Shown here: piece by piece, positions 7,840 to 15,532 of the stretch
How the letters are laid out: every line of letters begins with the position of its first letter
Numbering within the stretch: the first letter of the stretch is position 1
From: Phascolarctobacterium succinatutens CAG:287
Lineage (GTDB): Bacteria > Bacillota > Negativicutes > Acidaminococcales > Acidaminococcaceae
NCBI RefSeq assembly: GCF_000434895.1
Contig: NZ_FR892812.1
Location: forward strand, 1 to 56,105
Length of the DNA stretch: 56,105 nucleotides
Direction of reading: 5' to 3'
Notes under the pieces: generated by a model
The model's database searches: none
The model's input: the letters and a program-made list of their open reading frames with translations, nothing else
What the model was told of the DNA's origin: nothing
Made by a program: the position numbers and the translations under genes

Positions 7840-8448
7840 ATGAACGTAAAATATTCTAAAATAGCCTGCATCATTCTGGCATCCGGCGTAGCCCGCCGCT
7901 TCGGTGCCAACAAGCTGCTGACAGCCATTGACGGAGCGCCCATGCTGCAGCACATCCTTGATATCAGCAAAGGACTTTTCGCCAAGCGTATCGTTGTTAC
8001 ACGCCACAAGGAGATTGCAGAAATCTGCGCACAGCAGCAAATCCCCTGCCTGCTCCACGACAAGCCCTATCTGAGCGATACCGTGCGCTTAGGCACCGCT
8101 TATATAAAGCAGCTGCTGCCTCAGGCCGAGGGCCTGCTTTTTGCCGTTGCCGACCAGCCGTTATTGCAGAAGGCTTCGCTCATCCGCCTTGCCGAAAGCT
8201 TTTTAGCGCAGCCGCAAAAAATTCATCGCCTGTATTACGAAGAAACTCCCGGCAATCCCATTATCTTCCCTGTAAAATTTGCCAACGTGCTGCGGCAGCT
8301 GCCACAGGACAAGGGTGGTTCCGTACTGACAAAAAAATATCCTGAACTGGTAGTAAAAGTACCGGTTCAGGATATCAACGAGCTGCTGGATATAGATACA
8401 CAGCAGGATAAAACTAAGCTTGAGCGTCTTCGCCCCTATTCAGAATAA
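7840..8448 (+). CDS. MocA-like molybdenum cofactor nucleotidyltransferase
   Basis: 202 residues. The N-terminal motif ILASGVARRFGANKLL is the LAxGxxxRxGxxK nucleotide-binding loop of the NTP-transferase family. AVADQPLL gives the metal-binding Asp and PGNPIIFP the substrate loop seen in MocA (CTP:molybdopterin cytidylyltransferase) and YgfJ. It would attach a nucleotide to the Mo-pterin of molybdenum hydroxylases, which fits the yqeC-yqeB-xdhC operon 2 kb away. GAGGT precedes the ATG. The last 35 bases overlap the 3' end of the convergent permease gene. Confidence 0.8.
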   Translation: MNVKYSKIACIILASGVARRFGANKLLTAIDGAPMLQHILDISKGLFAKRIVVTRHKEIAEICAQQQIPCLLHDKPYLSDTVRLGTAYIKQLLPQAEGLLFAVADQPLLQKASLIRLAESFLAQPQKIHRLYYEETPGNPIIFPVKFANVLRQLPQDKGGSVLTKKYPELVVKVPVQDINELLDIDTQQDKTKLERLRPYSE

Positions 8449-9820
8449 TATTCAGCAGAATTGCTACAAAGGCTGCCGGAACGATACCGGATTCACCGAA
8501 CATCATGCGCATAGCCTCCGGGCAGTGTGCCAGGATGCCGGGTGTAGCGCCCATGCCGTAGCCAACGCCTAAAGCAACGGAAATAATCGTCAGGCTGCGC
8601 GGATTGAGCTTCTCTTTAGTAACCAGCTGAATACCGCTGACAACAATCGAGGAGAACATCATTACAGCAGCGCCGCCCAGAACGGATTGCGGCATAATGG
8701 AAACCAACGCCCCCAGCTTGGGAATCAGGCCGCAGATAATCAAAAATACAGCACCGGTTGCCAAAGCAAAACGGTTAACAATCTTCGTCATAGCAACCAG
8801 ACCTACATTCTGAGAGAAGGAAGTATTGGGCAGTACGCCGAAAACAGCAGCGATAGCAGAGCCAATACCGTCACAAATAACGCCGCCGGACAATTCCTTG
8901 TCCGTAGCTTCACGGTTCAGACCGCTTTCGACAACGGCAGAAATATCACCAACAGTTTCTACTGCGGTAACAACAAACATGATCAATACAGGCATAATAG
9001 CACGCATATCAAATACGATATCAACCGGCATAAGCTGAGGCACAGCGAACCAGGAGGCGTTCGCTACCTTGTCCCAATGCAGTACCCAGGATTTGGTGTA
9101 TTCCACACCGTCAGGAGTAACTGCGGTTGTAGGCAGCACAAAACCCATGAAAATCGCAGCGATATAGCCGGCAATAATACCAAGCAGAATGGAAGAAGAA
9201 CTTAAAAAACCCTTAGTGCCATGCTTGAAGAAAAGGATAACACAAAGTACAAACAGACCAAGCAGCAGGTTTTCGATAGAACCGAAGTCCTTAGTCTTGA
9301 AGCCGCCGCCAAAGGAATTGATACCTACAGAAATCAGCGACAGACCGATGGACAGTACAACAGTGCCGCAGACAACAGGCGGGAAGAAGCGACGGATGTG
9401 CTTGAGCACGAGGCCGAGCACTGCTTCAAAAACGCCGCCGATAATCGAAGCACCCATAATAGCACCATAGGCGACAACACCGCTGCCCAAGGTTGCAACG
9501 ATACCGGCAAATACACCGATAAAGCCGGAGCTTGTACCCATGATAATAGGCACCTTGCCACCGCAGGGACCAACGGAATATAACTGCAGCAGAGTTACCA
9601 GGCCTGCAACAATCATCGCATTCTGAATTAAAACAACCTGCAGCTGTTCAAAACCGGCACCGCCGACAATACCGCAGGCACCGCCAATAATCAGAACCGG
9701 TGTCAGATTGCCGACAAACATTGCCAAAACATGCTGCAGACCTAAAGGAATAGCCGAGCTCAAAGACAGCTTGCCTTCAAACTTGTAGGCTTCCTCAGAC
9801 AGTTTAACAAACTTAGACAT
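8414..9820 (-). CDS. Nucleobase:cation symporter-2 (xanthine/urate-type permease)
   Basis: 468 residues with about 12-14 membrane segments. The NCS2 signature is present as NTSFSQNVGLVAMTKIVNR, the variant typical of xanthine and uric acid carriers rather than uracil carriers. The N-terminus PLGLQHVLAMFVGNLTPVLI is also characteristic. It probably imports xanthine or urate with a cation. The neighbouring MocA-like gene and selenium-dependent hydroxylase accessory genes suggest that the purine is then processed by a molybdenum hydroxylase encoded elsewhere. AAGGGG precedes the ATG. The promoter is probably TTTACA-N18-TAAAAT about 65 bases upstream; no purine riboswitch is visible in the leader. 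Confidence 0.88.
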   Translation of the reverse strand: MSKFVKLSEEAYKFEGKLSLSSAIPLGLQHVLAMFVGNLTPVLIIGGACGIVGGAGFEQLQVVLIQNAMIVAGLVTLLQLYSVGPCGGKVPIIMGTSSGFIGVFAGIVATLGSGVVAYGAIMGASIIGGVFEAVLGLVLKHIRRFFPPVVCGTVVLSIGLSLISVGINSFGGGFKTKDFGSIENLLLGLFVLCVILFFKHGTKGFLSSSSILLGIIAGYIAAIFMGFVLPTTAVTPDGVEYTKSWVLHWDKVANASWFAVPQLMPVDIVFDMRAIMPVLIMFVVTAVETVGDISAVVESGLNREATDKELSGGVICDGIGSAIAAVFGVLPNTSFSQNVGLVAMTKIVNRFALATGAVFLIICGLIPKLGALVSIMPQSVLGGAAVMMFSSIVVSGIQLVTKEKLNPRSLTIISVALGVGYGMGATPGILAHCPEAMRMMFGESGIVPAAFVAILLNIILNRGEDAQA

Positions 9821-9952
9821 ATAAGCACCCCTTCATTTTTTCATGCATATATTTTATCGCATATCACGTCTTATTGTAAAGAAAATTACAGAGAAAATCC
9901 GTATAAATTTTATCAGATAGCCTTTTTCGTTCGCAATTCAAGCGAGAAATTT

Positions 9953-10002
9953 AAAAATGAACACCGACAGCGTACTTTTGCTACGTTGAAGTGCCCATTT
10001 TT
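9953..10002. repeat. Diverged copy of the local hairpin repeat
   Basis: AAAAATG-AA-CAC and GTG-CC-CATTTTT form the arms around an apex, CGACAGCGTACTTTTGCTACG, that matches the apex of the two 103-bp copies downstream. An orphan 5' arm, AGAACACGG...ATCAGAG, follows at 10045-10067. Confidence 0.55.
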
Positions 10003-10084
10003 ATGTAGATAAAGTATGTGGTGCATTACCTTTCACTCATCAGCAGAACACGGAGAAAGTATCAGAGCTATTTACTCTTTAACC

Positions 10085-10187
10085 AGAACGCGGAGAAGGT
10101 ATCAGAGGCGAAGAAGGAGCACCGACGGCGTACTACTGCTACGTCGAGGTGCTCCTGATGAAGTATATGATGCCTTATACGCGTTCT
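10085..10187. repeat. 103-bp imperfect palindromic hairpin repeat, copy 1
   Basis: Begins AGAACGCGG and ends GCGTTCT. The inner arms GGAGCACC/GGTGCTCC flank an apex GGCGTACTACTGCTACG. Compensating changes in the arms of the two full copies argue that the hairpin matters. It is REP/MITE-like, with no coding capacity that I believe. Confidence 0.75.
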
Positions 10188-10190
10188 TAA

Positions 10191-10234
10191 GCTACGTCGA
10201 GGTGCTCTTGATGAAAGTATATGATGCCTTATAC
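10191..10234. repeat. Orphan 3' arm of the hairpin repeat
   Basis: GCTACGTCGAGGTGCTCTTG and following bases to CCTTATAC repeat the 3' half of copy 1 with two small differences. The 5' half is missing, so copies have been lost or recombined here. Confidence 0.65.
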
Positions 10235-10246
10235 TTTATAATCAGC

Positions 10247-10349
10247 AGAACGCAGAGAAGGTATCAGAGACGAAGAGAGAGGGCCGACGGCGTACTACTG
10301 CTACGTCAAGGCCCTCTCGATGAAGTATATGATGCCTTATATGCGTTCT
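10247..10349. repeat. 103-bp hairpin repeat, copy 2, overlapping the xdhC 3' end
   Basis: Same length and ends as copy 1. The inner arms are GAGAGGGCCGACGG and its partner AAGGCCCTCTC, where copy 1 has AAGGAGCACC/GGTGCTCCT: different bases, same pairing. Its right end supplies the last codons and stop of xdhC. Confidence 0.75.
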
Positions 10350-11293
10350 GCCCTAGTTTGGATTAACTGTGCTGCTATACTCACCGCAATCTCCGCCGGC
10401 GTCTCACTGCCTATGTCGATTCCGATGGGCGTAATAACACGCGCAAGCTGCTGCTCACTGTAGCCATCCGCCAGCAAAGCGGCTCTGGCCATGGCTGCTT
10501 TATTTTTACTGCCCATAATGCCGATATAACCGACAGGCGTAGTCAACAGATAGCGCTCCACATTGGCGTCATGCACATGACCGCGCGTCATAACTACCGC
10601 ATAATCCTTTGCCGTCAGGCTGCAAACCTCCTGCAGCTTAGTAAAATCAACCTGCTGTACGCGCTCCGCCTGCGGAAAGGCTGCCGCATCCGCAAACTCC
10701 GCCCTGTCATCCAGCACGATGCATTTAAAGCCGAGATGGCTCAAAAGCGGCACCAGCTCACGCGCAACATGACCGGCGCCGAAAACATAAACCGCACCGT
10801 CATAATCAAACTGCTCTGCATAATAGGCGCAGCCGTCTATATCAACTACACCTCTGTGACCCGCAAGCTGCAGGTCCTTTTTTATTTGCGGCAGTGCGTT
10901 GCCTTCACCCAAAGGCAGTAAAAACCACCAGGGAGCATGCTGCTTCATTGCACTAAGAGCTTCCTCTGCCAAGTCCCCCGTTTCTTCCCCCACAGGCAGG
11001 TAGCAGAACTGCACCTGACAGCTGCCGCCGCAGGCCATACCTGCTGCCGGAGAAAGGTCAAACGTTTTGACAAAGCTGCCGCCACCATTCTGCAGACGCT
11101 GCTGTGCCAGCTGCTGTGCCGCATATTCCATACCGCCGCCGCCGATGGTTCCGTAAAGCAAACCCTTTTCTCCGACCAGCATATAAGCGCCGCTGGTGCG
11201 CGGAGTAGAGCCTTCACTCTCAATCAATACAACAAGATAGCAAGGCTGCGAATCCAAAGCCTGCGCCTGTATTTTTTTCATTAAATCCTTCAT
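10337..11293 (-). CDS. xdhC: XdhC/CoxI-family molybdenum hydroxylase maturation factor
   Basis: 318 residues. XdhC-type proteins bind molybdopterin cofactor, help sulfurate it and insert it into xanthine dehydrogenase-like enzymes. The N-terminal XdhC_CoxI domain shows VVLIESEGSTPRTSGAYMLV, a GTIGGGGMEYAA glycine loop and CGGSCQVQF. The C-terminal half is a Rossmann domain (VYVFGAGHVARELVPLLSHL) ending in GYIGIMGSKNK and ITPIGIDIGSETPAEIAVSI. The ATG overlaps the yqeB stop by four bases, so the two are co-translated. The final residues (AERI) come from the hairpin repeat, so the native 3' end may have been replaced. Confidence 0.88.
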   Translation of the reverse strand: MKDLMKKIQAQALDSQPCYLVVLIESEGSTPRTSGAYMLVGEKGLLYGTIGGGGMEYAAQQLAQQRLQNGGGSFVKTFDLSPAAGMACGGSCQVQFCYLPVGEETGDLAEEALSAMKQHAPWWFLLPLGEGNALPQIKKDLQLAGHRGVVDIDGCAYYAEQFDYDGAVYVFGAGHVARELVPLLSHLGFKCIVLDDRAEFADAAAFPQAERVQQVDFTKLQEVCSLTAKDYAVVMTRGHVHDANVERYLLTTPVGYIGIMGSKNKAAMARAALLADGYSEQQLARVITPIGIDIGSETPAEIAVSIAAQLIQTRAERI

Positions 11294-12102
11294 TTTTGTT
11301 TCTCCTGTGCATAACGGCAGACTAATTCCAGAACGCTGCCGGCAATGCAGCGTGCCTTATCCGAAATCGTAAAGCAGTTGGCCAGTTCTTCTTTACGTGG
11401 GTCGATATCGGCAATTTTAAAGCCTTCGCTAACAGCAAAGCCATCGCGAATCATACCGCGAATCAGACCGGACAGTGTTGCCGTTACAGCAACCTGATTA
11501 CTGCCATCGGTAATAGTTGCAATAGTTTCGCCCTTTTCCACAATGCTGCCTATATCATGAACAACGTGCAGAACGCCTGCGCAGGGTGCGTGCAGCACAC
11601 GCTCCTTGCTATAGCCTGCGATATTACCGGGCACGCCGCTGTTAGGCGCAGCACTGCCGCTGCGGATAATACGTCCCAGGTTATGACCGCGCTTCGTTTC
11701 TACAATTACATCGGCATCAGCGCCCACGCTGAAGCCAGGGCCTAAAGCAATAACAAGCGGTGCCATTGTACTGCTTGTAGCAAGATTGCGCTTGGCGATA
11801 ATCGCATCAATAACAATATCAGGCGCAAAAGCATGCACACTATCCGCTGCTTCATCAACCAGCACTGGTACTTCATCATGCTCCCAGACAACATCTGCCT
11901 CCGCAAGAGAGTTTATCAGCTTTGCAGTGAGTCCTTCTACCTGAGCGCTGCCCTGATACACCGCCTCGCACAGCGCTACCTGCCTACGAATTGCCGCAGG
12001 CTTAGCACATTCCAGCACTAAAACCTTAAAGCCAGCACCCCACAAGCGATGGATAACACCTGTTGCCAGGTCACCGCCACCGCGTACAATAATCTTCAGC
12101 AT
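11290..12102 (-). CDS. yqeB: Selenium-dependent molybdenum hydroxylase accessory protein YqeB
   Basis: 270 residues. The N-terminus IIVRGGGDLATGVIHRLW is the hallmark of the YqeB (EF2563) family, found in genomes with selenium-dependent molybdenum hydroxylases and thought to act in labile selenium insertion or cofactor maturation. GPGFSVGADADVIVETKRGH and APCAGVLHVVHDIGSIVEKG suggest a biotinyl/lipoyl-like barrel in the second half. It lies three bases after yqeC and overlaps xdhC by four, forming a tight operon. No hydroxylase structural subunit or selenium donor gene is in the window. Confidence 0.85.
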   Translation of the reverse strand: MLKIIVRGGGDLATGVIHRLWGAGFKVLVLECAKPAAIRRQVALCEAVYQGSAQVEGLTAKLINSLAEADVVWEHDEVPVLVDEAADSVHAFAPDIVIDAIIAKRNLATSSTMAPLVIALGPGFSVGADADVIVETKRGHNLGRIIRSGSAAPNSGVPGNIAGYSKERVLHAPCAGVLHVVHDIGSIVEKGETIATITDGSNQVAVTATLSGLIRGMIRDGFAVSEGFKIADIDPRKEELANCFTISDKARCIAGSVLELVCRYAQEKQK

Positions 12103-12105
12103 TTG

Positions 12106-12807
12106 TTATTCTCCCCTTTCACGAAGCCATATTCTATGCTCGTCCATGCCTGCACCCACTAACAGCCGCAGCATTTCCTCCTGCTGCGCTGCTTTTATCA
12201 GGTCGCATTTATTCAAAACAATATAATAAGCGCGTGCACCGACATTTTTGCGTGCTCCCTGCTCTGAAAGCAGCAGCGAAGCAAGCATTTGCGCATCAAT
12301 GATTTTTTCTGCGCTGCAGCTTAAAAGCTCTGCCGCCAGCTGCGGACGCTGGCAAGCCTGCTGCAGCGAATTGCCCAAAGCATCCATCCCCGCAACAGCC
12401 AGCACTATGTCACTGTCAGGCAAAAGCACAGGCTCATGCGCTGCAGGCACCTTGCAGGGATGATGTCTGGAGCCGTCAGCCTCACACAAAATTACGTCAG
12501 CCTGCAACTGCAGCGCTTCATATAAATCTTGCGGCGGCGCTGTCAGCTTACCCGTTGCAGGCTCCGGTGTACCGATAACAGCATAGCGTCCCTGCTGCCA
12601 CAAATTTTGTACAGCTGTTGCGTCCGCAGCAAAGCTGCCATCTACGGGACGCAGAATATGCGTACTCGTCAGCACCAGTACCCTGCGTCCGCAGGCTGCC
12701 CACGCCGCTGCCAGCTCGTACATAACCGTCGTTTTACCGCCGCCGCCGACCAGACATATAGTATGTTTTTTCCCGTCACTGAAAAAATCAAAGGGACAGT
12801 GCACCAT
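12106..12807 (-). CDS. yqeC: Selenium-dependent hydroxylase accessory protein YqeC (P-loop NTPase)
   Basis: About 233 residues. The P-loop ICLVGGGGKTTVMYELA near residues 20-30 and the later ILCEADGSRHHPCKVPA and VLNKCDLI motifs are those of the YqeC family, an NTPase that occurs with YqeB in the selenium-dependent molybdenum hydroxylase set. The ATG at 12807 is preferred because GAGGTGGAG lies just before it; a GTG three codons upstream (12816) is possible. First gene of the yqeC-yqeB-xdhC operon. It likely works in the cytosol on cofactor loading; the exact reaction is unknown. Confidence 0.85.
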   Translation of the reverse strand: MVHCPFDFFSDGKKHTICLVGGGGKTTVMYELAAAWAACGRRVLVLTSTHILRPVDGSFAADATAVQNLWQQGRYAVIGTPEPATGKLTAPPQDLYEALQLQADVILCEADGSRHHPCKVPAAHEPVLLPDSDIVLAVAGMDALGNSLQQACQRPQLAAELLSCSAEKIIDAQMLASLLLSEQGARKNVGARAYYIVLNKCDLIKAAQQEEMLRLLVGAGMDEHRIWLRERGE

Positions 12808-12853
12808 ATGCTCCACCTCGCCAAAAATGTACTTATATTATAACACACTCATA

Positions 12854-12884
12854 AAAAAAGGCTGTCGCTTGCCTGCGACAGCCT
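12854..12884 (-). terminator. Terminator of ompH
   Basis: Minus strand: GGCTGTCGC-AGGCAA-GCGACAGCC followed by seven T. Confidence 0.9.
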
Positions 12885-12900
12885 TCAATAACATTAGCCT

Positions 12901-13323
12901 TTATTTGCCTTGAGCAACAGCAGCGATGACTTCTTCAGTCAGATCCTTGCCGCCGAATACAACAGCACTGGCATCAACTACATTAGCAATGCCATGAGCT
13001 TTTGCTACCTGGCCGATAGTTTTGCGGATTTTTTCGCGGATAGGATTCAGCAGGGAAGCTTCCTTCTTATCTACCTGAGCGGATAATTTTTCGCCCAGCT
13101 CACGTCTGCCCTTGTCGTCAAGTTTCGGAGCCTTTTCGTTGAATTCATTTTCAGCCTTTTGGCGCTCCAGATTGATAACGCTCATAGTAGTCTGAATATC
13201 AGGATAGCTGCGGAAAACACGTTCAACATTTACATATCCCAATTCTTCGGCAGCAAACGCGCTGGTTGTGCAAGCCAAAGCCATAACCAAAGCCATAATC
13301 AAAGTCAATAAGCTCTTTTTCAT
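12901..13323 (-). CDS. Skp/OmpH-family periplasmic chaperone
   Basis: 140 residues with a clear signal peptide (MKKSLLTLIMALVMALACTTSAFA) and a mature start EELGYVNVERVFRSYPD, the usual OmpH opening. The middle is a charged coiled coil (ERQKAENEFNEKAPKLDDKG), and the end IANVVDASAVVFGGKDLTEEV matches the family C-terminus. It should hold unfolded outer-membrane proteins in the periplasm, so it supports a two-membrane envelope. It is a single gene with its own terminator. Negativicutes often carry several paralogues of this kind. Confidence 0.88.
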   Translation of the reverse strand: MKKSLLTLIMALVMALACTTSAFAAEELGYVNVERVFRSYPDIQTTMSVINLERQKAENEFNEKAPKLDDKGRRELGEKLSAQVDKKEASLLNPIREKIRKTIGQVAKAHGIANVVDASAVVFGGKDLTEEVIAAVAQGK

Positions 13324-13399
13324 TAAAACAGTAACCTCTCTTCTTAAGATTTTGATACTAATATTATCTTACACTATTTCCTATAGAAAAGCAAGCTGT

Positions 13400-14131
13400 T
13401 TATAATTGGCCGCTCTGCCACGTCCGTTTGCGCAGCGGCGGTGCAGGATAAGCCTTGCGGCTTGTTTTGAGCCCCTGCCGTACAAGGCATTCCGCCAGCG
13501 CCACCGGTGCCACCGCCGGGTCAACAACCGGAACACCCAAACGCTCACTGAGCGGGTGCGCCAAACCTAAAAAGGATAAGCAACCCAAAAGCAGTACCTG
13601 CACTCTGCCTACCGCCAGCAAATTTTTGCCGGCTTCCGTAAGCAGGTCCAGAACACGCTCACGCTCTGCCCACAAATCGACACCGCGGGCCTCAATACCA
13701 CCAATTGCAGCAATACGCGCAGGATCAACACCGCATTGAGCAACAAAAAGCTGCTTTTCCGCATAGCGCGCAGTATCTGCCAGCAAAAGCCCGGCCTGCC
13801 TGCCTACCAGCGGAGCCAGAAGGCAGCTCGCCTGACCGCCGCCTACCACAGGTATGCTTACAATTTCACGACAGGCATCCACCGCAGGATCACTGAAGCA
13901 GTATAGCACGACTGCATCATAGCCTTCGCTTTCCGCACGCACAGCCATTTTGATAATCTCGGGCGCAGCAAGCGCAGCATCCAGAGCAGAATCAATTTCG
14001 ATATGATTTTCCACAAGGCACTCCATGTGCAGCTCCACATCAGGACCTACATGCGCACTGAGCAGATGACAGCGTACTGCCATCTGCTCAGGAGTAACCC
14101 CAAAGTCAGGATTAATTATAAATATTTTCAT
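13400..14131 (-). CDS. Asp/Glu/hydantoin racemase family protein
   Basis: 243 residues from the ATG at 14131, preceded by AAGGAAA; an upstream in-frame extension lacks a ribosome site. MKIFIINPDFG at the start resembles hydantoin racemases (IxVINPNT). The two catalytic cysteines are in VVLYCFSDPAVDACRE and LLLGCLSFLG. The family interconverts enantiomers of hydantoins or acidic amino acids by a two-base mechanism. It is the last gene of an operon after an amino-acid ABC transporter and two PuuE-like hydrolases. This favours racemisation of an imported cyclic amide or its ring-opened product over a cell-wall D-glutamate role. Confidence 0.8.
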   Translation of the reverse strand: MKIFIINPDFGVTPEQMAVRCHLLSAHVGPDVELHMECLVENHIEIDSALDAALAAPEIIKMAVRAESEGYDAVVLYCFSDPAVDACREIVSIPVVGGGQASCLLAPLVGRQAGLLLADTARYAEKQLFVAQCGVDPARIAAIGGIEARGVDLWAERERVLDLLTEAGKNLLAVGRVQVLLLGCLSFLGLAHPLSERLGVPVVDPAVAPVALAECLVRQGLKTSRKAYPAPPLRKRTWQSGQL

Positions 14132-14141
14132 TCGTATTTCC

Positions 14142-14867
14142 TTATACCAAAACAGAATTAAGGAATTTCTTCGCGCGTTCCGTTTTCGGATGGTTGAATA
14201 CTTCATCCGGCGTACCGCTTTCAATCAGATAACCGCCGTCCATGAAATAAACGGTATCTGAAACGTCCTTAGCGAAGCCCATTTCATGGGTAACCAGAAC
14301 CATGGTAATACCGGTATTGGCAAGCTGCTTGATAACGTCCAGTACCTCCTTGACCATTTCCGGATCAAGTGCGGAGGTAGGCTCGTCCAAAAGCAGCACC
14401 TTCGGCTCCATCGCCAAAGCACGCGCAATCGCTACACGTTGCTTCTGGCCGCCGCTCAGACGGCTGGGATATTCATTGGCTTTGTCGGAAAGATTAACCT
14501 TTGCCAACAGCTTCATAGCCTTTTCCTTGGCCTCCTGCTTGGACAGACCGTTTACTACACGGGGAGCGTAGGTCATATTCTCCAGAACAGTCATATTAGC
14601 AAAAAGATTAAAATGCTGGAACACCATGCAGGCATTCTTGCGGATATCTTCAATTTTAATTTTGGAATTTACGATGTCCTTACCTTCGAACAAAATTGCT
14701 CCGCCAGTAGGCTGCTCCAGCAGATTGATACAACGCAGCAGCGTAGATTTTCCTGAACCGGAAGAACCGATAATGGTCACAACCTCACCTTTTTTTATTG
14801 TCAGGGAAACATCCTTAAGAACCTCTAAATTGCCAAAGCTTTTAGACAGGTGTTGAATCTCAATCAC
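14142..14867 (-). CDS. Polar amino-acid ABC transporter ATP-binding protein (GlnQ-like)
   Basis: 241 residues. Walker A GSSGSGKSTLLRCIN, the ABC signature LSGGQKQRVAIARALAMEP and Walker B VLLLDEPTSALDPEM are complete, and VTHEMGFAKDVSD carries the switch His. The polar amino acid importer subtype is shown by LRCINLLEQPTGG and MVFQHFNLF. It powers the permease encoded just upstream, overlapping its end by 8 bases, with the racemase following after 10 bases. Confidence 0.93.
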   Translation of the reverse strand: MIEIQHLSKSFGNLEVLKDVSLTIKKGEVVTIIGSSGSGKSTLLRCINLLEQPTGGAILFEGKDIVNSKIKIEDIRKNACMVFQHFNLFANMTVLENMTYAPRVVNGLSKQEAKEKAMKLLAKVNLSDKANEYPSRLSGGQKQRVAIARALAMEPKVLLLDEPTSALDPEMVKEVLDVIKQLANTGITMVLVTHEMGFAKDVSDTVYFMDGGYLIESGTPDEVFNHPKTERAKKFLNSVLV

Positions 14868-15516
14868 TGATGCGCACCTTCTTTTCTAACAAACCGCCCA
14901 AAAAGTTCAGGGCCATAACCAAAACATAATAAACAGCAGCTGCTACGATAAAGGCTTCAAACGCACGGAAGGTTTTAGCCTGAATCAAATCTGCCCAACG
15001 CAACGTGTCTGCAACGCCGATAACGGAAACAAGGCTGGAATCCTTCAGCAGCATAATGCTTTCGTTTACCAGTGAAGGCAATGCATTCTTAATAGCCTGC
15101 GGCAGAATAATATCCAGCAGGAAACGATGCTTAGGCACGCCCAAGGACATTGCGCCCTCCCACTGGCCTTTGTCGACAGCAAGAATACCGCCGCGCAGTG
15201 CTTCGGAAATATATGCGGCACTGTTCAGGCCGAAGGAAAGCACGCCTGCCTCCAGGGCAGAAATAGTATAGCTTGTCAATTGCGGTGTCGCAAAGTAAAT
15301 CAGCATCAGCTGTACCAAAAGCGGCGTACCGCGGAAGACAGAAATATAAACCTTCGCCAGGAAGGAAAGCACTCTGTTTTTGGACAATGTTATCAGCGCC
15401 AGGATAAAGCCGCCGAAAAAGCCCATAATTGTAGAAAAGAAAGTAAATTTAAGCGTAATCCAGACAGCGGTTGCCAAAAGCGGTATATAAGGTTCCAGAA
15501 CGGAAAAATCTAACAT
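14860..15516 (-). CDS. Polar amino-acid ABC transporter permease
   Basis: 218 residues with about five membrane helices. It contains the HisMQ-type region FRGTPLLVQLMLIYF and the EAA loop EALRGGILAVDKGQWEGAMSLG, which contacts the ATPase. It carries the binding-protein substrate through the inner membrane. Same operon as its ATPase (8-base overlap) and the binding protein (16 bases upstream). A single permease gene suggests a homodimer. Confidence 0.93.
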   Translation of the reverse strand: MLDFSVLEPYIPLLATAVWITLKFTFFSTIMGFFGGFILALITLSKNRVLSFLAKVYISVFRGTPLLVQLMLIYFATPQLTSYTISALEAGVLSFGLNSAAYISEALRGGILAVDKGQWEGAMSLGVPKHRFLLDIILPQAIKNALPSLVNESIMLLKDSSLVSVIGVADTLRWADLIQAKTFRAFEAFIVAAAVYYVLVMALNFLGGLLEKKVRISD

Positions 15517-15532
15517 CTGCTCAATTCACCTC

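Noticed and set aside
9821..9960. Purine riboswitch before the xanthine-type permease
   Set aside because: The conserved three-way junction and loop bases could not be found, and the leader after the predicted promoter is too short.
10016..10366. 116-codon open frame rich in Arg and Tyr
   Set aside because: It runs through the hairpin repeats and its peptide repeats (RRYQRR, DEVYDALY) are translations of the repeat DNA.
14132..14224. Longer start (31 more residues) for the racemase gene
   Set aside because: The added region overlaps the ABC ATPase gene in another frame and has no ribosome site, while AAGGAAA lies before the ATG at 14131.
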